Below are positions 1 to 8,133 of a DNA stretch of 64,000 bases, in pieces. A model generated the notes under the pieces. It ran no database searches. It saw only the letters and a list, made by a program, of their open reading frames with translations, and was not told where the DNA came from. The first letter of the stretch is position 1, and every line of letters starts with the position of its first letter. Origin of the DNA: Parasporobacterium paucivorans DSM 15970. GTDB taxonomy: Bacteria; Bacillota; Clostridia; Lachnospirales; Lachnospiraceae. Both the position numbers and the translations under genes were made by a program. Where the stretch lies: NCBI RefSeq assembly GCF_900141895.1, contig NZ_FQYT01000006.1, positions 1 through 64,000 of the forward strand. Direction: 5' to 3'.

Positions 1-234
1 CATAGAATTAGGTGCATTTATTGGAAGCAATGGAAGAAAGTCAAAACGAGATTTAGTAACCTTAAGAAGTTAGATGTGGAAGAAGAAAAAGCATGGATCT
101 GTGCCAATATGCGAAATGGAAACTGGTATTGTAGTGGATATTTTGTGCTACAAACCGCATTTAACAACAAAAGACTCCGTGAGTTGGGATATATAACACT
201 CACGGAGCAATATCTGAAAATATGTGAAAACTAG
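1..234 (+). CDS. ltrA: Group II intron reverse transcriptase/maturase, C-terminal fragment
   Basis: Frame 1 is open from the window edge to a TAG at 232-234 and gives 77 residues. They contain RIRCIYWKQWKKVKTR, followed by KAWICANMRNGNWYCSG and a closing LRELGYITLTEQYL. This is the characteristic GIIM maturase domain and tail of bacterial group II intron proteins, which bind the intron RNA and help splicing and retrohoming. The reverse transcriptase domain lies outside the window. The intron domain V/VI hairpins follow the stop directly, as expected for an ORF housed in domain IV. Whether the complete protein is intact cannot be judged here. Confidence 0.9.
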   Translation, partial: HRIRCIYWKQWKKVKTRFSNLKKLDVEEEKAWICANMRNGNWYCSGYFVLQTAFNNKRLRELGYITLTEQYLKICEN

Positions 235-313
235 AGAACCGCCGTGTACCGAACGGTACGCACGGTGGTGTGAGAGGTCGGCTAGTCAACTAATGACTAG
301 CCTCCTACTCGAT
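235..313 (+). mobile_element. Group II intron 3' end (domains V and VI)
   Basis: Directly after the maturase stop, GAACCGCCGTGTACC pairs with GGTACGCACGGTGGT around a short GAAC loop. This is the catalytic domain V hairpin of the usual bacterial ORF-containing type. It is followed by domain VI (GGCTAGTCA / TGACTAGCC around an ACTAA loop that supplies the branch adenosine) and the usual ending CTACTCGAT near 313. The intron thus ends about 70 bases upstream of the phasin-like gene, in the same orientation. The 5' exon junction is outside the window, so the target site cannot be read. Confidence 0.85.
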
Positions 314-382
314 TGAGATTGAGTATGAACGTTGAGTATGTTAAAATTAACTGTAGATACAAATGAAAAGGAGGCGTGCATT

Positions 383-661
383 ATGGATATTTCCCTAAAG
401 AATATTATTCTTGCCGGAATTGGTTCAATGGCCTATTCCTATGAAAAAGGCACAGAACTGATTGAGAACATGATCAAAAAGGGTGAGATCAGTGTGGCCC
501 AGGGCATGGAAATCAATGAGGAGCTGAAAAGAAAAAAAGTAACACCGGCCGATAAGGATTCTGTCACGGCAGAACAGCTAAAGGAAATGCTTCTGAACCT
601 GGCAACAAAAGATGACATTAAAGATCTTGAGAAAAGAATCACAGAGCTGGAAAACAAATAA
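383..661 (+). CDS. Small phasin-like / coiled-coil protein (92 aa)
   Basis: The ATG at 383 sits about 10 bases after a strong AAAGGAGG; an upstream in-frame start at 332 lacks such a site. The protein has an N-terminal half with alternating hydrophobic residues (ILAGIGSMAYSYEKGTELI) and a charged helical C-terminus ending LEKRITELENK. This resembles the short phasin-superfamily proteins annotated next to AarF/UbiB in Clostridia. Its function is unknown; a helper or regulator of the adjacent kinase-like protein is an inference from gene order. It lies 26 bases upstream of ubiB and is probably cotranscribed with it. Confidence 0.7.
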   Translation: MDISLKNIILAGIGSMAYSYEKGTELIENMIKKGEISVAQGMEINEELKRKKVTPADKDSVTAEQLKEMLLNLATKDDIKDLEKRITELENK

Positions 662-687
662 TCGAAAATCCGAGGTAGAGCGACAGA

Positions 688-2283
688 ATGGGCATATCGA
701 ATGAAAAAGAACGGATGCGGCAAATCCTCTCGGTGTTTTTCAACCATGGCATAAAAAGAGGATTCAGAGGAGAAAATCTGCCGGTTGGTCTCAGGGAATC
801 ATTTGAAGAACTGGGGTCCACTTTTATTAAGATCGGTCAGATTCTTTCCACCAGGTCCGATCTGCTGCCTGACACTTTCACCACGGAACTGCAGAAGCTT
901 CAGGACAATGTACAGCCGGAAACATATACAGATATAATAAAAGTAATTGAGGATGCATTTGGAAAACCCGTCGGAGAAATGTTTTTGTGGTTTGACCGAG
1001 AACCGCTCGCAACGGCTTCCATAGCCCAGGTCCATCTTGCCTGCCTCAGAGACAACACAAAAGTTGCGGTTAAAATAAGGCGCCCCATGGTTGAACAGTC
1101 CATGATGAGCGATATAGCCATTTTGAAAAGACTGGCGGGGTTTGCCAGGCATACACCCCAATATAATATGATCGATTTCCAGAAAATTATTGGGGAACTG
1201 GAAATTTCGGCTAAAAAGGAGCTGGACTTTCTGAATGAAGCAGAGAATATCCGGACATTTCAGCGAAATAACCGAGATGTAAAATTCATAACTTCTCCGG
1301 CCATTTTTGAGGAATATACGTCAGACAGCGTTCTGGTAATCGGGTACGTGGATGGAATCAAGATATCCGATAAAAAAAAGCTGGATGAAGAGGGCTATGA
1401 CCGCAGCGAGATCTGCATAAAACTGGCAAACAACTACTTCAAACAGATATTTGAAGATGGTTTCTTCCATGCAGATCCCCACCCGGGAAATGTTTTTGTC
1501 AGCGAGGGGAAGATTGTCTATATAGATTTTGGAATGATGGGAACCCTTAAAGATCCTATGAAGAGGAAGTTTAATTCATTTTTATATGCCTTTGTATCTG
1601 CTGATCCGGATGAAATGAGCCGTGCGGTCCGGAGTATTTGTATTCAGAATGGCCCGTTGGATATGCAATCCTTTAAGGCGGATATAGAATCCATTTATAA
1701 TGAGTATATTGAGAACACTCTTGTCGATCTGAATCTTAGGAAGCTGATTGGGGATGTTCTGATTATATGCAGAAATAATCATCTGACCATGCCGGGAGAA
1801 ATCACAATGCTGACCAAGGGAATCATTACGATTGAATCTATCCTGGAGGAACTGGCCCCGGATGTGAAAATCATGGATATTCTGATCCCATATTTTAGGA
1901 ATCAGATGATCAAAAATATAGACATAAAGGAAGAGCTGAGTGAGTATATGATGAGCCTTTACCTGTCCGCCAGATCTCTTCCAAAAGTGTCCAGACAGAT
2001 TGTCAAAACAATAAACAACCTCTCCACCGGTAAGGCAAAAATTCAGATGGAGCACACCAATCTGGAACAGCCATTGGATCGTTTGAATCACATGGTCAAC
2101 AGGCTGGTATTCGCCATCATAATTGCTTCCATGATACTGGGATCATCCATGATGGCAGGCATGGAAGCGGGGCCCCGCCTTCATGGTGTATCTGTCATCG
2201 CTTTAATCGGATATTTTGTTGCAGTCCTGATGGGATTGTGGATGATTGTCCTGATTATCAGATCAGACAGAAAGAAAAAATAA
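688..2283 (+). CDS. ubiB: AarF/ABC1/UbiB kinase-like protein
   Basis: This 531-residue protein has the family hallmarks: the KxGQ motif (K48-Q51 in STFIKIGQILSTRSD), an AVKIRRP strand near residue 127, HADPHPGNVF with H261, and the DFG-like D280-F281-G282. Two hydrophobic C-terminal segments end in a basic tail and probably anchor it in the membrane. UbiB/COQ8 proteins are atypical ATPases that support ubiquinone synthesis and, more broadly, the handling of prenyl lipids. Its position just upstream of a polyprenyl synthase/MenA/MenG operon fits such a role, but the substrate is unproven. The ribosome site (GAGGTAGAG) is weak. Confidence 0.88.
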   Translation: MGISNEKERMRQILSVFFNHGIKRGFRGENLPVGLRESFEELGSTFIKIGQILSTRSDLLPDTFTTELQKLQDNVQPETYTDIIKVIEDAFGKPVGEMFLWFDREPLATASIAQVHLACLRDNTKVAVKIRRPMVEQSMMSDIAILKRLAGFARHTPQYNMIDFQKIIGELEISAKKELDFLNEAENIRTFQRNNRDVKFITSPAIFEEYTSDSVLVIGYVDGIKISDKKKLDEEGYDRSEICIKLANNYFKQIFEDGFFHADPHPGNVFVSEGKIVYIDFGMMGTLKDPMKRKFNSFLYAFVSADPDEMSRAVRSICIQNGPLDMQSFKADIESIYNEYIENTLVDLNLRKLIGDVLIICRNNHLTMPGEITMLTKGIITIESILEELAPDVKIMDILIPYFRNQMIKNIDIKEELSEYMMSLYLSARSLPKVSRQIVKTINNLSTGKAKIQMEHTNLEQPLDRLNHMVNRLVFAIIIASMILGSSMMAGMEAGPRLHGVSVIALIGYFVAVLMGLWMIVLIIRSDRKKK

Positions 2284-2300
2284 TACAAGAAGGGACCATC

Positions 2301-2645
2301 ATGAAAATATTTAAGGCCTCCAGTTTTAAATGTGCGTTTCGAGGTATCCTGTCTGCCGTAAAATCAGAAAGGCACATGAAGGTGCACGTGGCAGCCATGC
2401 TCGTTGTAATTGCTGCCGGATTTTTCTGCAGGCTCCGGCTGTGGGAATGGATTGTATGCATTCTTCTGTTCGGCATGGTGATTTCAGCTGAATTAATAAA
2501 TACTGCCATTGAAAAACTGGCGGACACTGTCATACCGTGGCAGGACGAAAGGATAAAATTTGTAAAAGATGTATCTGCCGGGGCAGTGCTTACAGTCTCG
2601 ATTGCAGCCGCTTTGATTGGAATTCTGATTTTTCTGCCTATATAA
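2301..2645 (+). CDS. dgkA: Diacylglycerol kinase-type lipid kinase (undecaprenol kinase family)
   Basis: The product is a 114-residue integral membrane protein with three hydrophobic segments and the family signature ELINTAIEKLADTV. Gram-positive members mostly phosphorylate undecaprenol, recycling the C55 lipid carrier for wall synthesis. The ATG at 2301 follows AGAAGGGA and lies 17 bases after ubiB, so the two are likely cotranscribed. An isoprenoid-lipid kinase beside ubiB and a polyprenyl synthase operon may be more than chance, but a housekeeping role is the simplest reading. Confidence 0.88.
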   Translation: MKIFKASSFKCAFRGILSAVKSERHMKVHVAAMLVVIAAGFFCRLRLWEWIVCILLFGMVISAELINTAIEKLADTVIPWQDERIKFVKDVSAGAVLTVSIAAALIGILIFLPI

Positions 2646-2698
2646 TTCGTGTGTTTTTCACATGAAAAAAATTCATTTTATTAAATCCCTTAACATAA

Positions 2699-2741
2699 TT
2701 GACAATTAGTTGTCAAAGTTGTATCATTTTGGTATACCAAA
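2699..2741 (+). promoter_or_regulatory. Promoter with two dyads before the Mo-enzyme operon
   Basis: A -35 TTGACA (2699-2704) and a -10 TATCAT (2722-2727) are separated by 17 bases, leaving a leader of about 70 bases. TTGACAA-N4-TTGTCAA (2699-2716) covers the -35 and the start of the spacer. A second, perfect 14-bp palindrome, TTTGGTATACCAAA (2728-2741), covers the expected start of transcription. This layout is typical of repressor operators. No regulator gene is adjacent, so the binding protein is unknown. Confidence 0.6.
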
Positions 2742-2803
2742 TGAATACAAATGGAATATTTAAAAAACACCTATATTGTATATTTACGAAAGGGCGGTAG
2801 GAA

Positions 2804-5800
2804 ATGGGTAGGAAAGCTGATAAAGGTCTTGAGATTTTTGACAAAACAGTTTTAGGAGGCACACTGTTTGCACTCGACAAAACATTGAATGCGTTGGCGC
2901 TGGCATTCCCGGAATTCAAAATGGAACTCAGAAAGAAGAATATCACTGTTCAGATGAAGCTCAGGGATGAAAGTTTTGGGCGGCTTCTGAAATTCAAGGA
3001 TGGTTTTGTGACCAGCAATAATGGTATTTTCAAAGATGCCGACGTTGAGATGGTTTTTGAAGATGAGAATGTGGCAAGAAAAGTCGTGGCGCTGATTCGC
3101 GACCAGGCAGAATTCGTTAATGCGGCTAAATCCGGATCACTGGCGCTGAACGGCCCGGATGAAGAAGCTATGTGGTTTTCGGCTCTCCTGCTGAAAGTTT
3201 TTGCTTTCGACGTATTATATGCCAAGAACTACGGAACTAAAATGCCTAACGGTGAGAAGCGTTATGTGACTGGAACCAATGGCGGACCATTGTTTGTATA
3301 TGTAAAGGACGACAAGATCGTGCGGGTGACTCCAATCGATTTTGACGAAGAAGATGCAGAGCCCTGGACCATTACTGCCAGAGGGAAAAAGTTCTCGCCT
3401 CCGAAAAGAACTACAGCTGCTCCCTACGCCATGGGATGGAAGTCCATGGTTTATTCACCGGACCGGGTCCTTTACCCGATGAAGCGTGTGGATTTTGATC
3501 CAGACGGAGAAAGGAATTATGAAAACCGGGGTGTCTCCGGATATGAGAGAATATCATGGGACGAAGCTCTGGACATCGTATCCAGGGAAATCATCCGAGT
3601 ACGGCAGACCTATGGTGCAGGAGCAGTATTTCATACTTCCGGATCCCATCATACCTGGGGTAACTGCGGATACTATCTGAGTGCGGCAAAGCGGTTCTTC
3701 AACTGCCTTGGCGCTACTAATGCAGCCCTGAATCCGGACAGCTGGGAAGGTTTTGCCTGGGGTGCCACCCATCATTATGGCGGAAGCGCACGTAACGGAG
3801 GATGTGAGCCATATTCAACAGTGGAAGACTGCATGCAGAATTCTGAAATGATCGTATTCTGGTCATCCGATCCGGAATCCACTGCCGGCGTGTACGGAGC
3901 CCAGGAAGGTACCATCCGACGAGAATGGATTAAAAAGCTTGGAATTCCTGTAGTGCATATCGATCCTTACTTTAACAGCACAGCAGCTTTTATGGGCGGA
4001 AGATGGATAGCTCCTTATCCAGGAACGGATGCTGCCCTTGCGCTGGCCATTGCAAACGTTTGGATGAATCAGGGAACCTATGATAAGGAATACGTAGCTG
4101 ACCGTACCAAAGGATTTGAAAAATGGGAAGAGTATGTCATGGGCAAAACTGATGGAGTTCCTAAAACACCAGAGTGGCAGGAAGAGCATACCGGAGTTGC
4201 AGCAAGAACCGTAAGGGCGCTGGCAGAAGAGTGGGGAAGAAAGAAAACCTATCTGGCCTGTGGCGGCATTACTTCATTCGGCTGTGCCGGCAGGACAGCC
4301 TTCGGAACAGAATGGGCGCGTGCCATGGTGTGCCTTATAGCAATGCAGGGTCTTGGAAAACCAGGGGTAAACTTTGGCGGACTGCAGTATGGAACGCCGC
4401 TGGATACCCGATTCTTTTTCCCTGGCTATGCAGACGGAGGATTTTCCGGCGACTATATGGGAACCGGTGCAGGTGTAAACATATATAACCGTATGCCTCA
4501 GTCCCCTTCCGTAAATTCTGAAACGCAGCTGATTCCACGACTTCGCATACCTGAGGCCATTATGGATGGAAAGACGGAGGCCAACCATATGGGCGTTTAT
4601 TCTGTACAAGCGCAGTTTGCCAAAATCAAATATCCGGCGCCGGGACACAGCACCGTCAAGATGTATTATAAATATGGAGGTTCCCATATCGGAACACAGC
4701 CTGATTCCAAAAGATTTGCCAGAATGTACCGCTGTGACAGCCTGGAGTTCGTGGTGAACCAGTCTATCTGGATGGAAGGCGAAGCCAAATTTGCCGATAT
4801 TATCCTTCCGGCCTGCACCAACTTCGAGAGATGGGATATTGCAGAATCGGCCAATTCCGGCGGTTACATCGACAAAACCTACCTGCAGAACAACCACAGG
4901 GTAGTTTTTGTGCAGCATAAATGTATTGAACCATTAGGCGAGTCAAAATCCGATTTTGACATATTCCAGGCGGTTGCCAATAAACTGGGACTGTGGCAGG
5001 TGTTCTCGGAAGGAAATTCTGAGTATGACTGGGCAAAAAGATACTTTGAGTGTACGGATCTTCCGAAAAAAATATCCTGGCATAAACTTTTGAAAAAAGG
5101 ATATTACGTGGTTCCACCATTGCCTGAAAACCGCAGGGATCCCGTAGCATTTAACTGGTTTGCCAAGGGAATCAAAAAGGATACGCCGGAGCTTTCCCCA
5201 CTTCCATCAGAGCATTATGGAAGGTACAATGAAGGACTTCAGACGCCATCCGGAAAATTTGAATTTGAAGCACAGACTTTGAAAATGTTTGATCCAAATG
5301 ATGAAGAACGTCTTCCAATCTGCACCTACATTCCTTCCTGGGAGGGAAGGGACGCAAAGGAATTGTATAGCAGATTTCCTTTGCAGCTCATATCTCCGCA
5401 TGTGAAGTACAGCTTCCATACCATGGGAGACGGAAAAGACTCCAATATCAATGACATTGAAGAGCATCGTAAACTGGTGGATGGATTCCGGTACTGGATT
5501 TTCAGAATGAACCCAGAGGATGCCCAGAAACGCGGATTAAAGGAAAATGATGTTATTGAAGTATACAACGACCGGGGAAGCGTACTGTGCGCTCTGGAGG
5601 TTACCCAGAGGCTGCCAAAAGGAATCGTACATTCCTTTGAAGCCTGTGCGGATTACAAACCACTTGGAGAACCCGGATATGCGGTTGAAAAAAATGGCTG
5701 TATCAATAACCTGACACCTAGCCGTTTCATTACAAAGAACGCACACGGACTGGCAGTCAATTCCTGTCTTGTGGAAGTACGGAAATGGGAAGGAGAAAAC

Positions 5801-5806
5801 AAATAA
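2804..5806 (+). CDS. SCP2-domain fused molybdopterin enzyme, pyrogallol-phloroglucinol transhydroxylase (AthL)-like
   Basis: This 1000-residue cytosolic protein has no Tat or Sec signal. Residues 1 to about 138 form an SCP2-like (sterol carrier/lipid-binding) domain. From about residue 145 it follows the DMSO-reductase-superfamily large subunit AthL of Pelobacter transhydroxylase. It lacks an N-terminal Cys cluster motif, as AthL does. NPDSWEG puts S313 where AthL has its molybdenum-ligand Ser175, with D312 matching Asp174 and H282 in SHHTWGN matching His144. The register is constant at +138, and Y290 matches Tyr152, but AthL Arg153 is Y291 here. AthL moves a hydroxyl group between polyhydroxybenzenes. 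The SCP2 fusion and neighbouring quinone-lipid genes suggest a lipidic aromatic substrate; this is inferred. The alignment was made from memory of the family. Confidence 0.85.
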   Translation: MGRKADKGLEIFDKTVLGGTLFALDKTLNALALAFPEFKMELRKKNITVQMKLRDESFGRLLKFKDGFVTSNNGIFKDADVEMVFEDENVARKVVALIRDQAEFVNAAKSGSLALNGPDEEAMWFSALLLKVFAFDVLYAKNYGTKMPNGEKRYVTGTNGGPLFVYVKDDKIVRVTPIDFDEEDAEPWTITARGKKFSPPKRTTAAPYAMGWKSMVYSPDRVLYPMKRVDFDPDGERNYENRGVSGYERISWDEALDIVSREIIRVRQTYGAGAVFHTSGSHHTWGNCGYYLSAAKRFFNCLGATNAALNPDSWEGFAWGATHHYGGSARNGGCEPYSTVEDCMQNSEMIVFWSSDPESTAGVYGAQEGTIRREWIKKLGIPVVHIDPYFNSTAAFMGGRWIAPYPGTDAALALAIANVWMNQGTYDKEYVADRTKGFEKWEEYVMGKTDGVPKTPEWQEEHTGVAARTVRALAEEWGRKKTYLACGGITSFGCAGRTAFGTEWARAMVCLIAMQGLGKPGVNFGGLQYGTPLDTRFFFPGYADGGFSGDYMGTGAGVNIYNRMPQSPSVNSETQLIPRLRIPEAIMDGKTEANHMGVYSVQAQFAKIKYPAPGHSTVKMYYKYGGSHIGTQPDSKRFARMYRCDSLEFVVNQSIWMEGEAKFADIILPACTNFERWDIAESANSGGYIDKTYLQNNHRVVFVQHKCIEPLGESKSDFDIFQAVANKLGLWQVFSEGNSEYDWAKRYFECTDLPKKISWHKLLKKGYYVVPPLPENRRDPVAFNWFAKGIKKDTPELSPLPSEHYGRYNEGLQTPSGKFEFEAQTLKMFDPNDEERLPICTYIPSWEGRDAKELYSRFPLQLISPHVKYSFHTMGDGKDSNINDIEEHRKLVDGFRYWIFRMNPEDAQKRGLKENDVIEVYNDRGSVLCALEVTQRLPKGIVHSFEACADYKPLGEPGYAVEKNGCINNLTPSRFITKNAHGLAVNSCLVEVRKWEGENK

Positions 5807-6651
5807 TGGAAAAGTGGCATATCGTAGTAGATATTGAAAAATGTGTTGGCTGTTTTAACTGTATGCTTGCCTGTAAGGATGAACATGTAGGCAACAAATG
5901 GCTTCCCTACACGGATGAGCAGCAGAAACATGAAAATAAATGGATCAATCCCGAAAAGCATGAGAGGGGATCCGTTCCCTTTACGGAAATTTGTTTTGTT
6001 CCCCATATGTGTCAGCACTGCGACGAGGCACCCTGCGAGAAGAAATTCCCGGATGTGGTGACGAAAAGACCGGACGGTATCGTGCTTCTGGATGTGAAAA
6101 AAGCCAAAGGAAAAAAAGAGCTGGCAGACGCATGTCCTTACGGAGCCATTGTCTGGAACGAGGAATTAAAGACGGCCCAGAAATGCACCCTTTGCGCCCA
6201 TCTGCTGGATGATGGATGGACAGAGCCCCGGTGCGTACAGTCTTGTCCGCTCAGGGCCCTAAGCATTGTACACTGCGAGGATACGGAGTTCGAAAAGCTG
6301 GCGGACAAACAGAATCTCAAACCAATCACGAATGGGAGCAATCAGCCCCGGGTGCTGTATAAAAACCTGTATAAATTCAACAAGGTATTCGTTGCAGGCG
6401 CCCTGGCATTCCTGGACGGGGACATCGAGAAAGCGGCCGTGGATGCCCGGATTTCCCTGAGCCTCAACGGGAAGAAGCTGCTGGAACAAAAAGCGGATTT
6501 CTTCGGGGAATTCAAATTCGACAAGCTGCCGAAAAACAGCGGAACGTTTACAGTGGAATGCCTTATGGAAGGGTATAATCCAATCCGCCAGGAAGTAACC
6601 GTGGGAAATGAATGCGTAAAGATGGAACTGATGACTTTCGAAGGAAGATAA
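5806..6651 (+). CDS. AthS-like iron-sulfur subunit with C-terminal transthyretin/CarboxypepD-type domain
   Basis: The ATG shares its A with the TAA of the Mo-enzyme gene (TAATG), so the two are translationally coupled and most likely form a heterodimer. The 281 residues begin with a ferredoxin-like domain carrying CVGCFNCMLAC, CQHCDEAPC, a CPYG Cys and KCTLCAHLLDD with a later CVQSCP, enough for three [4Fe-4S] clusters. From about residue 195 there is an Ig-like beta domain including FFGEFKFDKLP. This order is that of transhydroxylase AthS. The subunit carries electrons to or from the Mo site. No membrane subunit is encoded nearby, so the enzyme looks soluble. Confidence 0.85.
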   Translation: MEKWHIVVDIEKCVGCFNCMLACKDEHVGNKWLPYTDEQQKHENKWINPEKHERGSVPFTEICFVPHMCQHCDEAPCEKKFPDVVTKRPDGIVLLDVKKAKGKKELADACPYGAIVWNEELKTAQKCTLCAHLLDDGWTEPRCVQSCPLRALSIVHCEDTEFEKLADKQNLKPITNGSNQPRVLYKNLYKFNKVFVAGALAFLDGDIEKAAVDARISLSLNGKKLLEQKADFFGEFKFDKLPKNSGTFTVECLMEGYNPIRQEVTVGNECVKMELMTFEGR

Positions 6652-6652
6652 T

Positions 6653-7078
6653 ATGATGAACAAAAGGAATTTGCAGGAAAAGCTGGAAGCTCTGCTGTCA
6701 GACGGCTACGGGATGATGGCGGAGATGGGCATGGAGCCTTTCGGAGAAGAGGAGAGAAGCCTGACGGCAGAGATATTTTGTACGTATCCGGATATAGAAA
6801 AGGGCCTGAACCTGGCGGCTGCCGGGCAGTGCTTCTACTGCTTCTGCAGCCTGCATAACCGGATCGAGGAGAATGAAACGGCGGCGACCCTGCTGGGAGA
6901 TTACTTCTTCAGCCGCTTTTCCCATTTCCTGATTCCCCTGGACAGCCGCCAGCTGATTGAAGAGTTTTCCCTTTATCTGCAGGAAGAGTCCAAGGACGGG
7001 GTAGACGGCAACCGGATCTTCGATACAGAAAAATATCGGATATTCCTGAACCACATTTCCTCCGAGGTGGAAGTATGA
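6653..7078 (+). CDS. Probable small (HepS-like) subunit of polyprenyl diphosphate synthase
   Basis: This 141-residue soluble helical protein overlaps the next gene, a polyprenyl synthase, by ATGA. The segment TAATLLGDYFFSRFSHFL recalls the GDYxxSxxY motif of the B. subtilis HepS regulatory subunit, which pairs with HepT to make the C35 chain. HepS is much longer (about 250 residues), so this would be a reduced version. The alternative is a TorD-type chaperone for the Mo enzyme encoded just upstream, since helical proteins of similar size act that way. The motif and coupling to the synthase favour HepS. Confidence 0.5.
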   Translation: MMNKRNLQEKLEALLSDGYGMMAEMGMEPFGEEERSLTAEIFCTYPDIEKGLNLAAAGQCFYCFCSLHNRIEENETAATLLGDYFFSRFSHFLIPLDSRQLIEEFSLYLQEESKDGVDGNRIFDTEKYRIFLNHISSEVEV

Positions 7079-8094
7079 CAGAGACAATTGCCGGATTGGA
7101 AGTCCGAAAGAAAATAAAAGAGAACGTAGCCCTGCAGGAACTGACCGGGGAGCTGAACCGGCTGGAAGCCCTTCTTGTGAAGGCCTGTGGCAGCGATAAT
7201 GCCATGTTGACAGAGAACCTGAAACGGATCATCCTGTCGGGAGGCAAGCGCCTGCGGCCTTCCCTTGCGTACCTTTGCCACGGCCTGGCCGGATACGCCG
7301 GTGGAGACCGGAAGAAAAGGGAAATCCTTCCCCTGATGTGCATGTTGGAGCTGATGCATACCGCCTCCCTGATCCATGACGACGTGATCGACCATTCGGA
7401 TGAGAGAAGAGGGGTCATCACCATACACAAGGTCATCGGAAGGCACTCCGCAATCAAGAGCGGGGATTATCTCCTTGCAAAAGCCATGGAACATATACCG
7501 GCTTATCATGGTACCGGCATCAGTGAGGTGCTGGCGGATACCGCTGCCCAGATGTGCCTGGGAGAAGTCCAGCAGATGCGGACGGCTTTCAGCAGAGAAA
7601 AACAGACCTATGAGAATTATATTCTTCAGATAAAGAGAAAGACAGCCTATCTTCTGGCGGCAAGCTGCTACACGGGAGCTGTCGCCGGCGGATTTACACT
7701 GGAAGAAGCCAAATCCCTTCGCTCCTATGGGGAGAATATAGGGATAGCCTTCCAGATCAAGGACGATATCCTGGATTTCAAAGGCAGCCGGAAGCTGGGA
7801 AAACCTTTGGGGCAGGATCTGCGCAAGGGAATATTCACCCTTCCCCTCATGAAGGCATTGGAAGCGGAACAGGATGCAGAAATGCTGAAGCTCGCCTGTG
7901 CGGAAGAAAAATCGGAGACGGATATAGAAAGGCTGATACGTTTTGTGGTCGGTACAGGCAGTATCGGTTATACCGAAAACAAGGTCAGGGAATACAGCCA
8001 GAAGGCAATATGGGACCTGGAAACATTTCCGGAGAGTCCCCAAAAAGCGGCCCTTACCGACCTGGCAGAGGGTCTGGCAGAAAGAAAACTCTGA
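7075..8094 (+). CDS. hepT: Long-chain polyprenyl diphosphate synthase
   Basis: The 339-residue protein is a trans-prenyltransferase that condenses isopentenyl diphosphate onto an allylic primer. Both aspartate-rich motifs are present: DDVID (D102-D106) followed by HSDERRG, and DDILD (D230-D234) with KPLGQDLRKG after it. The residue five places before the first Asp is small (A97 in HTASLIHDD), as in enzymes that make long chains (about C30-C50) rather than farnesyl diphosphate. The expected product is the side chain for the MenA-type enzyme encoded 6.6 kb downstream in the same operon. The exact chain length cannot be read. Confidence 0.9.
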   Translation: MTETIAGLEVRKKIKENVALQELTGELNRLEALLVKACGSDNAMLTENLKRIILSGGKRLRPSLAYLCHGLAGYAGGDRKKREILPLMCMLELMHTASLIHDDVIDHSDERRGVITIHKVIGRHSAIKSGDYLLAKAMEHIPAYHGTGISEVLADTAAQMCLGEVQQMRTAFSREKQTYENYILQIKRKTAYLLAASCYTGAVAGGFTLEEAKSLRSYGENIGIAFQIKDDILDFKGSRKLGKPLGQDLRKGIFTLPLMKALEAEQDAEMLKLACAEEKSETDIERLIRFVVGTGSIGYTENKVREYSQKAIWDLETFPESPQKAALTDLAEGLAERKL

Positions 8095-8133
8095 CGGATG
8101 AAGCCACATCCGGCAGTGTGAAGGAGGAACAAA

